Assembly: GCA_043797615.1 (NCBI GenBank)
Contig: JAZDPK010000003.1
Coordinates: forward strand, 1-10,241
DNA from: JAZDPK01 sp043797615
Lineage (GTDB): Bacteria > Patescibacteriota > Patescibacteriia > UBA11705 > JABHMO01
Direction: 5' to 3'
DNA length: 10,241 nt
Part shown: positions 5,401 to 10,241 of the stretch, piece by piece
How positions within the stretch are numbered: the stretch's first letter is position 1
Layout of the letters: each line of letters starts with the position of its first letter
The notes under the pieces: model-generated
What the model saw: the letters and a program-made list of their open reading frames with translations, nothing else
Told to the model about the DNA's origin: nothing
The model's database searches: none
Translations under genes and position numbers: made by a program

Positions 5401-7443
5401 ATGCCAATAGTAAGTGGTGTTTTTTGATAAATTGCCTGCCGGCACAGAAATGGAAACTAAATTGGATGCGTCAGCGCTGGAATCATAAATAGGCGAACTG
5501 TACGCGGCATCGGTCAAGCTGCGCACCTGCCATTGAGTTGCATTGTGGCTCGCGCCGACATCAAGGCTGGAAAAAGCCGAACCGGTCAGCGTCAGGGTCG
5601 GGTCTTGATTTATCGCTCCATTTGTCGGGCTGGTATTGCTCGGCGTAGATGGAATATTGGCCGTGGCAAAAGAAGTTTCATTTGAATAAGAAGACCAAAG
5701 GCCGCCGGCGTCTTGATATCGTACATGCCAAAAATATGTAGTTGCGTACTCCAAAGTATCGGCCGGGACAATAATCGAGGTTTTATTCGCCGCGTCTGTT
5801 CCCGAGTCATAAACCGGTGATGTATAATTTCCAGATGTTGTTGAAATCTGCCACTGCGCCGCCCCCTGAGTGTCTCCTTCATTCAAATCAGAGAAAGCCG
5901 ACGCTTCCAACGTAGGAATAATCAATTGATGCGTCGCCAAATTAATTGGCGTTGAATTGGTCGGCGTGTCAGGAGCGGTAGGAACTAATTCCTGCGCGGC
6001 GATGGTTAACTCATTCCCGACTGAATTAATGTTATTATAAACAAATTTTACCCAAGCGGCCGAACGCGCCACTGAGGATACACGCAATTCGTCTATGCTG
6101 CCCTTCATTTTCGTCGCCTGATCGCCGCGCGAACCGATAATAAAAGCCGTCCCGCCGTCGGCAATCGTTGTGGAAAGCGCGCCGCCGCCATTCGTAGCGC
6201 CATTCAAATAATGCGCCACCGTACTGTCGGACATGGTCACCGTCAAATGCTGCCAGACGCCAGTCGTCGGCGCGGTGCTTCCATTTTTATTTGCGTATAA
6301 TGTGCCGTTACCACGATAAAAAGCAGGGATGCCGGTTGTCGGATTCGTGTAAAAATCATATGGGGCGGGCTTATTGGACGGCACTTTCGAGGCAATGCCG
6401 TTGTAATTCGCGAAATCGGTTATATTCACCCAGGCTTCAATAGTCATGTCTCCGGTTAAAGCCAAACTCGCGCTCGAGTTAACGGTAATATATTGTGGTG
6501 CGGCATTGAAACTTTCAGCGCCGCCTATCAGGCCGGCAGTCGATGACGGCTGACTAGCGGTATTCACACTATGGTTCAGATTTGCCGTCGAATCCTTGAA
6601 ATCTCCGGCAACACCCGCACCAACTTCCTTCAAATGCCACACGCCGGAATAATCCTGTGCCGCGCCTTCTTTCCACACGCACTGCGCTTGAGTAATGGCG
6701 CTGCAATCGCCGCTGCCGGATTCCGCCGTCCAATCGGTATTGGCGCTATCGTTGCCATAATAAATATAAATGTCCGTGGCCGCGTCATGATCCACCGTTG
6801 GGATATTGACCCAGAGATTGGCAGTCAAATTATTCGATGCGACGCTGAAAGATTCACTCTCATATGGCAGAAGCGTTGCGCCGTCTGAATCGGTGAAACG
6901 AATATCATAGCCGTTGGTCGTATCGCTTAAATTATAACCGATGTTCGCGGTTCCTCCGCCAGTTTCCGAAATTTTTACAAGCAAAGGAAAATAAGACAAA
7001 TCAGCGTCAACGTTAGTGTTTGAAATGGAAATTTTATTTCGATATTGCCATCCTTCAAGCCAGCTATCGCCGCTGGCGTATACTTGCGGCGCGTTTAATA
7101 AAATATAAAAACCGCTCGAACCTATCGTCAAAGTGAATATCAGCCAGGCCACGAACGCCATTCGAAGCGGCCTAAAATTTGGATGCTTGCGAAATATTTT
7201 CAGATTGTCCAGCAAGCTCGGATAGCCGATCAAAAAATCCGGGACAATAAGGCTCGCGCACCATTTCAAAATATGCCAAAACCGCTTGCGCGGCTTGCCG
7301 CGAAGCGCCAAATATTTTAAAATTTGCTCTCTTGCCAGCTTTTCTTTCTGTTTTTGATCAAGCGAACGAAAAAAAACGTTTTTTAATTTAATCATCTTGT
7401 TTTTCTTATTTATAGATAGTTCATTAATTGTTTCTTTTATCAT
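2467..7443 (-). CDS. Giant membrane-anchored multidomain surface protein (DUF2341-LamG-FN3)
   Basis: The protein has 1658 residues. A basic cytoplasmic segment (1-94) precedes a hydrophobic helix (95-117) ending in a signal-peptidase-like VYA (121-123). The outside part reads: DUF2341-like domain (about 128-235, opening W-x-x-x-W-x-Y-R), LamG/concanavalin-like domain (about 267-470, with EAWVN, GVWQHL, IDELRV), two FN3-like repeats (about 488-595 and 597-702, sharing the block WHVRYQD), an Ig-like domain (707-806), a heptad coiled coil (808-863), a phage-fibre-like beta module (905-958), a second heptad coiled coil (983-1048), two beta domains (1090-1170 and 1187-1290), helices (1300-1415), a beta domain (1420-1505) and more helix (1508-1595). 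A C-terminal membrane helix (1607-1629) and basic tail anchor it. Cys occur in close pairs (247/255 and 1221/1230), suggesting disulfides. Carbohydrate binding or attachment to another cell is the likely role (inference from domains). The first ATG is used, although M17 (start 7395) is possible because neither has a ribosome site. Confidence 0.92.
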   Translation of the reverse strand: MIKETINELSINKKNKMIKLKNVFFRSLDQKQKEKLAREQILKYLALRGKPRKRFWHILKWCASLIVPDFLIGYPSLLDNLKIFRKHPNFRPLRMAFVAWLIFTLTIGSSGFYILLNAPQVYASGDSWLEGWQYRNKISISNTNVDADLSYFPLLVKISETGGGTANIGYNLSDTTNGYDIRFTDSDGATLLPYESESFSVASNNLTANLWVNIPTVDHDAATDIYIYYGNDSANTDWTAESGSGDCSAITQAQCVWKEGAAQDYSGVWHLKEVGAGVAGDFKDSTANLNHSVNTASQPSSTAGLIGGAESFNAAPQYITVNSSASLALTGDMTIEAWVNITDFANYNGIASKVPSNKPAPYDFYTNPTTGIPAFYRGNGTLYANKNGSTAPTTGVWQHLTVTMSDSTVAHYLNGATNGGGALSTTIADGGTAFIIGSRGDQATKMKGSIDELRVSSVARSAAWVKFVYNNINSVGNELTIAAQELVPTAPDTPTNSTPINLATHQLIIPTLEASAFSDLNEGDTQGAAQWQISTTSGNYTSPVYDSGTDAANKTSIIVPADTLEYATTYFWHVRYQDAGGLWSSYSNETSFATANIPSTPSNTSPTNGAINQDPTLTLTGSAFSSLDVGASHNATQWQVRSLTDAAYSSPIYDSSADASNLVSISVPAGNLSKNTTYYWHVRYQDDLGYWSAYSAETAFTTGVSPITVVSVGATEYQSDETAKLTVQIQSADGTPANNATAAINIFNPSNSAVVSAASMTYLSGSSGLYYYNYTVPATEGVYTYQVTATYGANTSYSSHAFHVSPALNTITTLNTNLNTVNTNLNTVSTNIGNVNSTLNTVNTNLNSVNSTLGTVNANVSSIKTTVENAASNLDILIGALIVTQSSVNDNATTSAAFVTSLTNVADDFYNNAVLTFTSGALNGQARRISDYVGASKQITVSPALSTAPANSDSFTIVKQNAYVEEQLAAHETAQSASRAKVEDIQTKTTDIQTKATDIQTKVTSIQSTVNTMNTLLQSVDGKIDTLDTDIDILATNLKTIDNNVDAIVLNWGTSSAADIISDVAGVKTVVDNIRTSQQLGYTAELSDVGQVQTTKTYRTKLTILNYDKQLADAVSAPTIAIYDAVRDAADSGTMTKLSTGIYEYIYAVPSNATNGLWETTASINLGGAAPITVQDYWEVEGAPAQVIINSISDTTLPSVAANITITNEGTAQYEYQYEYCVVSSEDNRCGGSDDTAYASAAKLIKAGESWTTELGLVISYPGNYWFKLVVYWGTESSGASRTFTAEQVNASDSRHVVSASVGVSDVYAKVLELQKNLLTSGKTQETYDDIQLIKSSLGVLPGQVTQPLYKQISDTSAQLNKTISLLNSKIDPSSSGLKSLLDISKTSVNNLKEMQNKLADLRAISASTQRIMEQSVNEPVVETWMTFNSVQFNFLISNPLSEARVLKFKSYLPAEVKPENILDAGGLNAEYDSNVNSYYIFGNISLGPKESVTRKVEIKDIWVFSSEEIDSLKKQAENLVVPLNKTQYEAQGAILKNEIGSTLDAILLNQSEGYRTPQDHIVAHRMNEAKMASVKADLDKMRDLVVQAGASQGMVGKVGGIQTFATWAIILAIVFGFGLLSIIIFAMWRHQTMMMTAALNMSKKEPQVAPPFVPSTK
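4414..4494 (-). repeat. 21-bp coding repeats: second heptad coiled coil
   Basis: Inside the giant surface gene, residues 984-1010 repeat as DIQTKTT, DIQTKAT, DIQTKVT and SIQSTVN, four heptads encoded by near-identical 21-bp units. Ile/Val/Thr alternate at the core positions, as in a parallel coiled-coil stalk. The helix continues less regularly to about residue 1048. Confidence 0.8.
4855..5019 (-). repeat. 21-bp coding repeats: Asn/Thr-rich heptad stalk
   Basis: Residues 809-863 of the giant surface protein form seven heptads of the type VNTNLNT (for example LNTNLNT, VNTNLNT, VSTNIGN, VNSTLNT, VNTNLNS, VNSTLGT). Val or Leu occupies positions 1 and 5 and Asn/Thr/Ser fill the rest. The DNA repeats in 21-bp steps with A/T-rich units such as TTAAATTCGTATT. 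Asn-rich heptads of this kind are typical of extended fibre or stalk segments. Confidence 0.85.
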
Positions 7444-7477
7444 TATAACAAAAATTCAAGGAAAAACATAATAGAAC

Positions 7478-7504
7478 AAAAAACCGCCCGAACAGAAACG
7501 GCGG
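7478..7504 (-). terminator. Terminator after the endonuclease Q-like gene
   Basis: Read leftward, CCGCC-G (complement of 7504-7499) pairs with C-GGCGG (complement of 7490-7484) with one bulged base and a loop of 8 bases, followed by six T (complement of 7483-7478). It lies 58-84 bp after the stop at 7562 and 35 bp before the start of the giant surface gene, so the surface gene probably has its own promoter. Confidence 0.65.
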
Positions 7505-7520
7505 AATCATATACAATTTA

Positions 7521-7549
7521 GGCGCACGGCAGGCACATAATCATGCGCC
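7521..7549 (-). repeat. Competing hairpins between the endonuclease Q-like stop and its terminator
   Basis: On the leftward transcript GGCGCAU (complement of 7549-7543) can pair either with AUGUGCC (complement of 7538-7532; 7 bp, one G-U, loop GAUU) or, through GGCGCA, with UGCGCC (complement of 7526-7521; 6 bp, 17-base loop). The two are mutually exclusive. The first is intact only on the minus-strand RNA because of its G-U pair. The role is unknown. Confidence 0.5.
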
Positions 7550-7561
7550 GCTATAATTAAT

Positions 7562-8854
7562 TTAAATCAAAATCCGCTGACTTGGCTTTATCTCCGCCAA
7601 TTCCTTTTCCGAAAAAACCGTGACTTTGCCGTACTGCCCGTCGAAGCCGCCGATCGTGTTAACTTTTCCTTCTCTAACGCGTACAATCGCTTCGGCGATT
7701 AAATCGTTGGAGATAATTTCAATTTGTTTTCGATCAAGATTGAGCAAAATGTTGAATTCGCTCTTGCCGTTCTTCAACATTGTTTCGTAAAATGTCTGCA
7801 CGCCTTTTGTTCCTTTGCCGCGCTGCAAGCATTCAGCGATTATTTCCTGCAACGGCACCAAATTTTTAAACGGAATAGCGTTTGCCGGTCTGAACCCGAT
7901 TTCGCGGTCGGCCAATTCAGCCACGCGATGGTCAACGCCCAGCACAAGCGGCTTCTTGCAGACCGGACAAATTTTTTTGTATTTTTTGATGGAATCTTCC
8001 GACGAACAGGAAAATTGGCACAGGCGATGGCCGTCAAGGTGGTACATTCCTTCCTCCGGATAAAACTCAACCGTGTACAAAAACTTTTTCGCGTCTTTAT
8101 TTTTAATGACATTGTAAATTTCATCGTAAGACAATTCGTTCAAATCAAAAACATTGGCTTCTCGCCCGATGTTCGCCGGGCTGTGGCTGTCGGAATTGGA
8201 AATTAAAGCGATGTTATCAAGCATTGAACAGCGCCAGTTCATCGCCGGATCAGAACTAAGACCGGTTTCAATCGCGTAAATCCGATCGCTCAATTCTTCA
8301 TAGCATTCTTCGATCGAATCGTATCCTGATTTCGATCCGAAAATCGCGAACCACGGCGTCCAGGCGTGTGCCGGTATTACCAACGTTTTCTCGTTCGCTT
8401 CAAAACAGATCTCTGCCAATTTTTTCGCTGACATGCCGATGATCGGCCGACCGTCGGACTTTAAATTGCAGTCGTATTTTTCCAAAACTGAATTTATCTT
8501 TTCAACCGTCGCGAAATCAGGCGCCAAAATCAAAATATGAACGCGGCGCGTCTTGCCTTTGTCTTTGTATATGCAAGCGATTTCCCCACTCAGAATAAAC
8601 TTTGTGCTTTGATCTTTTAATTTTAAATTTATTTTGGACTTTGAGCTTTGGGCTTTGAGTTTTAACAATCCCGATCCGTCTTCAAATAAGTTATCTTTTA
8701 ACTCTTTTAGATATTTCGCGTGCGTGAAGTCGCCGGTCGCCAGAATATCAATTCCTTTCTTTTTCGCCCACAAATCCAAAGTCTTCACTTCCATCTGCGG
8801 CGAAGTGGCGCGGGAGTATTTGGAGTGGATGTGGAGATCGGCGATCACTTTCAT
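7562..8854 (-). CDS. Endonuclease Q-family PHP/zinc-finger protein
   Basis: The protein has 430 residues, close to known endonuclease Q (about 424 in Pyrococcus furiosus). The family nicks DNA 5' to deaminated bases such as uracil and hypoxanthine. An N-terminal PHP metal-binding domain shows HIH at 8-10, GDFTH at 41-45, SGEI at 89-92, AHAW at 162-165 and SDSH at 221-224. A four-Cys zinc finger follows (C279, C283, C296, C299) with the family block CPVCKKPL and GVDHRVAELADR. The C-terminal part has VREGKV (393-398) and GFDGQYG (403-409). Residues 64-85 are a Leu/Lys/Ser-rich insertion encoded by heptamer DNA repeats, absent from the family as I recall it. I start at the ATG at 8854 (MKVIADLHIHS). 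A TTG at 8896 would add residues translated from repeat DNA. No ribosome site is seen. It lies 79 bp downstream of the methyltransferase and ends at a terminator. A plain PHP phosphoesterase is the fallback call. Confidence 0.88.
   Translation of the reverse strand: MKVIADLHIHSKYSRATSPQMEVKTLDLWAKKKGIDILATGDFTHAKYLKELKDNLFEDGSGLLKLKAQSSKSKINLKLKDQSTKFILSGEIACIYKDKGKTRRVHILILAPDFATVEKINSVLEKYDCNLKSDGRPIIGMSAKKLAEICFEANEKTLVIPAHAWTPWFAIFGSKSGYDSIEECYEELSDRIYAIETGLSSDPAMNWRCSMLDNIALISNSDSHSPANIGREANVFDLNELSYDEIYNVIKNKDAKKFLYTVEFYPEEGMYHLDGHRLCQFSCSSEDSIKKYKKICPVCKKPLVLGVDHRVAELADREIGFRPANAIPFKNLVPLQEIIAECLQRGKGTKGVQTFYETMLKNGKSEFNILLNLDRKQIEIISNDLIAEAIVRVREGKVNTIGGFDGQYGKVTVFSEKELAEIKPSQRILI
8600..8659 (-). 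repeat. CAAAG heptamer repeat inside the endonuclease Q-like gene
   Basis: On the plus strand the 7-bp unit CTTTGNN occurs at 8600-8606, 8607-8613, 8639-8645, 8646-8652 and 8653-8659, with a variant TTTTGGA at 8632-8638 and an A/T-only patch at 8614-8631. It codes for residues 66-85, low in complexity (Leu, Lys, Ser, Gln), between the PHP motifs GDFTH and SGEI. Because 7 is not a multiple of 3, successive units are read in different frames. Confidence 0.8.
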
Positions 8855-8863
8855 AAAATTACT

Positions 8864-8927
8864 AATTACAAATCTGGTACAAATCGACTTAGGCAATTTG
8901 TATATTTGTAATTATTTGTAATTTGTA
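8864..8927. repeat. ATTTGTA heptamers in direct and inverted orientation
   Basis: ATTTGTA occurs exactly at 8896-8902, 8904-8910, 8914-8920 and 8921-8927. Its reverse complement TACAAAT occurs at 8867-8873 and 8878-8884. The arms can fold: AATTACAAAT (8864-8873) with ATTTGTAATT (8904-8913), and inside it TACAAAT (8878-8884) with ATTTGTA (8896-8902), around an 11-base loop. It fills the gap between the methyltransferase stop (8934) and the endonuclease Q-like start (8854). Confidence 0.85.
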
Positions 8928-8933
8928 ACAACA

Positions 8934-9473
8934 TTACATTTTATAAATAAATATCTTTCTGCCCTTTTCATCGCTCAAAACATCCGGCGTGCGCCAATCT
9001 TTCGCCTCGAACGCATACGAAATCACGCGGCTGCCCGGCTTTAATTCGCGATCGAATTTTTCTTTCAGCGAAGTTATCACGCACGGCAGCAAATAACAGA
9101 AGATCACGTTGTATTGCGACAAATCAACCTTGTTGAAATTTTTGAAATAAACTTTTACTTTTGATTTATGGAATTTATTTTTTATTTTCGCGATCAAAAA
9201 CGCCCAGTAATTTATTTCATAACCTGTTAAATCGATCACGCCTTGTTTTTCAAACATTCTCAAGACTTTTCCTTCGCCACAGCCAAGATCAACGACCCTG
9301 TCATCCGCGTTCAACTTGATTTTTTCGTTAACAAAATCCAATTTATCGCGCGTTAACGGCACATACGGCACCCCGCGGCCGCGGATAAGCGCTACCAGAC
9401 TCGACACCGCCCACAAACAAATGAAAAAAATCATTATCGCTCCGGCAATTGTCATGATTGTGAGTTGAAGCAT
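8934..9473 (-). CDS. Membrane-anchored class I SAM methyltransferase, FAM173-like
   Basis: The protein has 179 residues. One N-terminal membrane helix (about 7-31) is followed by a basic RGRG and the block VPYVPL (35-40). The SAM-binding motif I is VDLGCGEGKVL (61-71). GYEINYWAFLIAKIKN (84-99) is motif II with an acidic ribose-binding Glu, and NVIFCYLLP (122-130) is motif IV. ELKPGSRVISYAF (143-155) follows. This order, with the membrane anchor, the YVP block and YLLP, matches the FAM173 family, which in eukaryotes includes lysine methyltransferases of ATP synthase subunit c and of the ADP/ATP carrier. A protein-lysine target at the membrane is therefore plausible but unproven. Bacterial members are uncharacterised as far as I know. 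The gene starts 2 bp after the stop of the DUF192 gene, so the pair is probably translated together. M7 (start 9455) is an alternative start; no ribosome site is visible for either. Confidence 0.87.
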   Translation of the reverse strand: MLQLTIMTIAGAIMIFFICLWAVSSLVALIRGRGVPYVPLTRDKLDFVNEKIKLNADDRVVDLGCGEGKVLRMFEKQGVIDLTGYEINYWAFLIAKIKNKFHKSKVKVYFKNFNKVDLSQYNVIFCYLLPCVITSLKEKFDRELKPGSRVISYAFEAKDWRTPDVLSDEKGRKIFIYKM

Positions 9474-9475
9474 GA

Positions 9476-9928
9476 TTATTTTATCATTGAATTAGGTTGA
9501 ATCGCGTATTTTTCCGACGCTCCGGCTGGAATTTCCAAAATATATTTTATCGAATCGCTGTGCGAACAGTACGGCGCACATTCTTGTCCGTCCAAACACG
9601 GCGTCAGGTTCGGAAAAATTTCTTGCGCTTGTTTTTTTTCGTCCAAATAAATTATATCCAGTGGAAATCGCATATCTTTCATCCAGAAACAAACGCGCTC
9701 CGCTTTATCTTTCATGAAAAACATCGCGTCGTAGCCGTCCAGGCGGTCGATGCCGGACAATCCTTTGGCGAATTCGTCAGCCGCGACCGCCGGCTTGGCT
9801 TTTATCTTGTCGCCGCTCGGCATGGTCAGAGAAATAAAACCGGACGTGCAGCCGGCGAAAGAAATCACGCAAAAAAATAACAATGCGATTTTTTTTATGA
9901 AATTTTCCGGTTTTTCGCTGTAAAACAT
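9476..9928 (-). CDS. DUF192 family lipoprotein
   Basis: The protein has 150 residues. A charged N-terminus and hydrophobic helix (13-25) end in FAGC, a lipobox-like site with Cys27 as probable lipid-modified residue; position -3 is Phe rather than the usual Leu, so the call is moderate. The remainder is a DUF192 domain, recognisable by FFMKDKAERVCFWMKDMRFPLDII (70-93; the family's FWMKN-x-x-x-PLDIIF block) and LEIPAGASEKY (131-141). The domain is widespread, its function unsettled. Three Cys (111, 117, 121) lie close together at the family's variable loop and may form a disulfide outside the cell. I start at the ATG at 9928. A TTG at 9985 is in frame but would push the signal helix 19 residues further in. 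It leads an apparent operon with the methyltransferase 2 bp downstream. Confidence 0.88.
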   Translation of the reverse strand: MFYSEKPENFIKKIALLFFCVISFAGCTSGFISLTMPSGDKIKAKPAVAADEFAKGLSGIDRLDGYDAMFFMKDKAERVCFWMKDMRFPLDIIYLDEKKQAQEIFPNLTPCLDGQECAPYCSHSDSIKYILEIPAGASEKYAIQPNSMIK

Positions 9929-9956
9929 ATGGTTTATCGTTGAATATAGTTTAGCA

Positions 9957-9985
9957 TTAATAAATAATTTAACAAAATTGTTCAA
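9957..9985 (-). promoter_or_regulatory. Candidate promoter of the DUF192-methyltransferase operon
   Basis: Read leftward, TTGAAC (complement of 9985-9980) and TATTAA (complement of 9962-9957) are 17 bp apart, with the DUF192 ATG 28 bp further on. A TTGACG (complement of 9993-9988) and TATATT (complement of 9948-9943) nearby offer other pairings. The stretch is AT-rich, so chance matches are likely. Confidence 0.35.
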
Positions 9986-10001
9986 TTCGTCAAAATTTAA
10001 T

Positions 10002-10078
10002 CATTATCAAACATGATTTTGGCTTGCCATGAACTCGAGCATTATCAAAAATAACGATGGCGGTGCCAGGAACTCGAG
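10002..10078. repeat. 38/39-bp imperfect tandem repeat, two copies
   Basis: Copy one (10002-10039) and copy two (10040-10078) both begin CATTATCAAA and end with a 15-of-16 match (TGCCATGAACTCGAGC and TGCCAGGAACTCGAGC). The middles diverge and differ by one base in length. The second copy continues into the 10-bp hairpin, which the first copy lacks. Confidence 0.75.
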
Positions 10079-10098
10079 CGAAGCGAATAGTTCCTGGC
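10065..10098. repeat. 10-bp perfect inverted repeat (GCCAGGAACT)
   Basis: GCCAGGAACT (10065-10074) pairs perfectly with AGTTCCTGGC (10089-10098) around a 14-base loop, CGAGCGAAGCGAAT. No T run follows directly, so it is not a standard terminator, although a run of eight T starts 25 bases later (10123). Confidence 0.8.
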
Positions 10099-10150
10099 TC
10101 CGAACGCTGAACGAAATCCGAACTTTTTTTAGCGAAAATCCGAACGCTGA
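10099..10150. repeat. 12-bp direct repeat TCCGAACGCTGA
   Basis: Exact copies lie at 10099-10110 and 10139-10150, with a partial ATCCGAAC between them (10116-10123 region). The copies are 40 bp apart, about the period of the neighbouring tandem repeat. Confidence 0.7.
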
Positions 10151-10166
10151 ATTTTGAAAAACTTTT

Positions 10167-10227
10167 AAGCTCGGGCGGGCAAAAAGGAAGGGGGTTGGGG
10201 GGAAGGAATTTTTGCCCGCCCTCGCTT
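10167..10227. repeat. 13-bp inverted repeat with G-rich mirror loop
   Basis: GGGCGGGCAAAAA (10173-10185) pairs perfectly with TTTTTGCCCGCCC (10209-10221). AAGC (10167-10170) and GCTT (10224-10227) extend the stem across a 2x2 mismatch. The 23-base loop (10186-10208) is all purine except two T, with G tracts of 2, 5, 6 and 2 arranged almost as a mirror image. The A/T bases are at the loop side, not the base, so it does not look like a terminator. Confidence 0.85.
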
Positions 10228-10241
10228 TTCCGCCGCCGCCG

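Larger units (their letters stand above)
9929..10241. other. 313-bp non-coding repeat-rich region at the right edge
   Basis: No gene is supported here. The stretch carries a promoter-like region next to the DUF192 start, then a 38/39-bp imperfect tandem repeat (10002-10078), a 10-bp perfect hairpin (10065-10098), a 12-bp direct repeat (10099-10110 and 10139-10150), and a long inverted repeat with a G-rich loop (10167-10227). The final bases are CCG repeats running off the window. Two very short ATG frames (13 and 17 codons) lack ribosome sites and lie on the repeats. Confidence 0.8.

Noticed and set aside
2467..7443. Frameshift or fusion of two surface genes
   Set aside because: The frame is continuous from signal helix to C-terminal anchor, and domain borders are joined by ordinary linkers.
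7724..8206. 160-codon rightward frame opposite the endonuclease Q-like gene
   Set aside because: No ribosome site or motif. The opposite frame carries the zinc finger and C-terminal signature.
8600..8927. CRISPR array
   Set aside because: The repeats are 7 bp without spacers of constant size, partly inside a gene, and no cas genes are present.
10056..10109. 17-codon frame starting ATGGCGGTGCC
   Set aside because: It lacks a ribosome site and lies wholly on the hairpin and tandem repeat.

Overview
The window looks like chromosomal DNA of a small-genome bacterium, most plausibly a member of the Candidate Phyla Radiation (Patescibacteria, Parcubacteria-like). This is an inference. It rests on a giant DUF2341/LamG surface protein, weak or absent Shine-Dalgarno sites on most genes, AT-rich spacers carrying degenerate heptamer repeats, and several genes resembling only broad families. 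No marker gene, rRNA or tRNA is present to confirm it.

Layout. Three genes read rightward at the left end: the 3' part of a helical protein with a Pro/Glu-rich linker (2-955, open at the window edge), a double zinc-ribbon protein (1070-1537), and a 30-residue Lys/His-rich protein (1845-1937). The tiny gene has its own promoter-like sequence, a structured leader, a perfect AGGAGG and a terminator. All remaining genes read leftward. The DUF192 lipoprotein (9476-9928) and a membrane-anchored FAM173-like methyltransferase (8934-9473) are 2 bp apart. A PHP/zinc-finger protein of the endonuclease Q family (7562-8854) follows after a repeat-filled gap and ends at a terminator. Next is a 1658-residue membrane-anchored surface protein (2467-7443). 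An 11-bp gap then leads to a PrsW-like membrane protease (1997-2455), which converges on the small Lys-rich gene across a shared hairpin.

How the genes may work together. The giant protein and the PrsW-like protease appear co-transcribed and both act at the membrane, so the protease may process the surface protein or its signal. The DUF192 and methyltransferase genes form a tight pair at the envelope. The endonuclease Q-like protein is probably a DNA-repair enzyme and may be transcribed with them.

The non-coding parts are unusually structured. There are three different 7-bp repeat families, one of them inside the endonuclease Q-like reading frame. A perfect DnaA box lies in the 1538-1844 spacer. 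The right end (9929-10241) holds a 38/39-bp tandem repeat, a 10-bp perfect hairpin, a 12-bp direct repeat, and a 13-bp inverted repeat whose loop is a G-rich mirror sequence.
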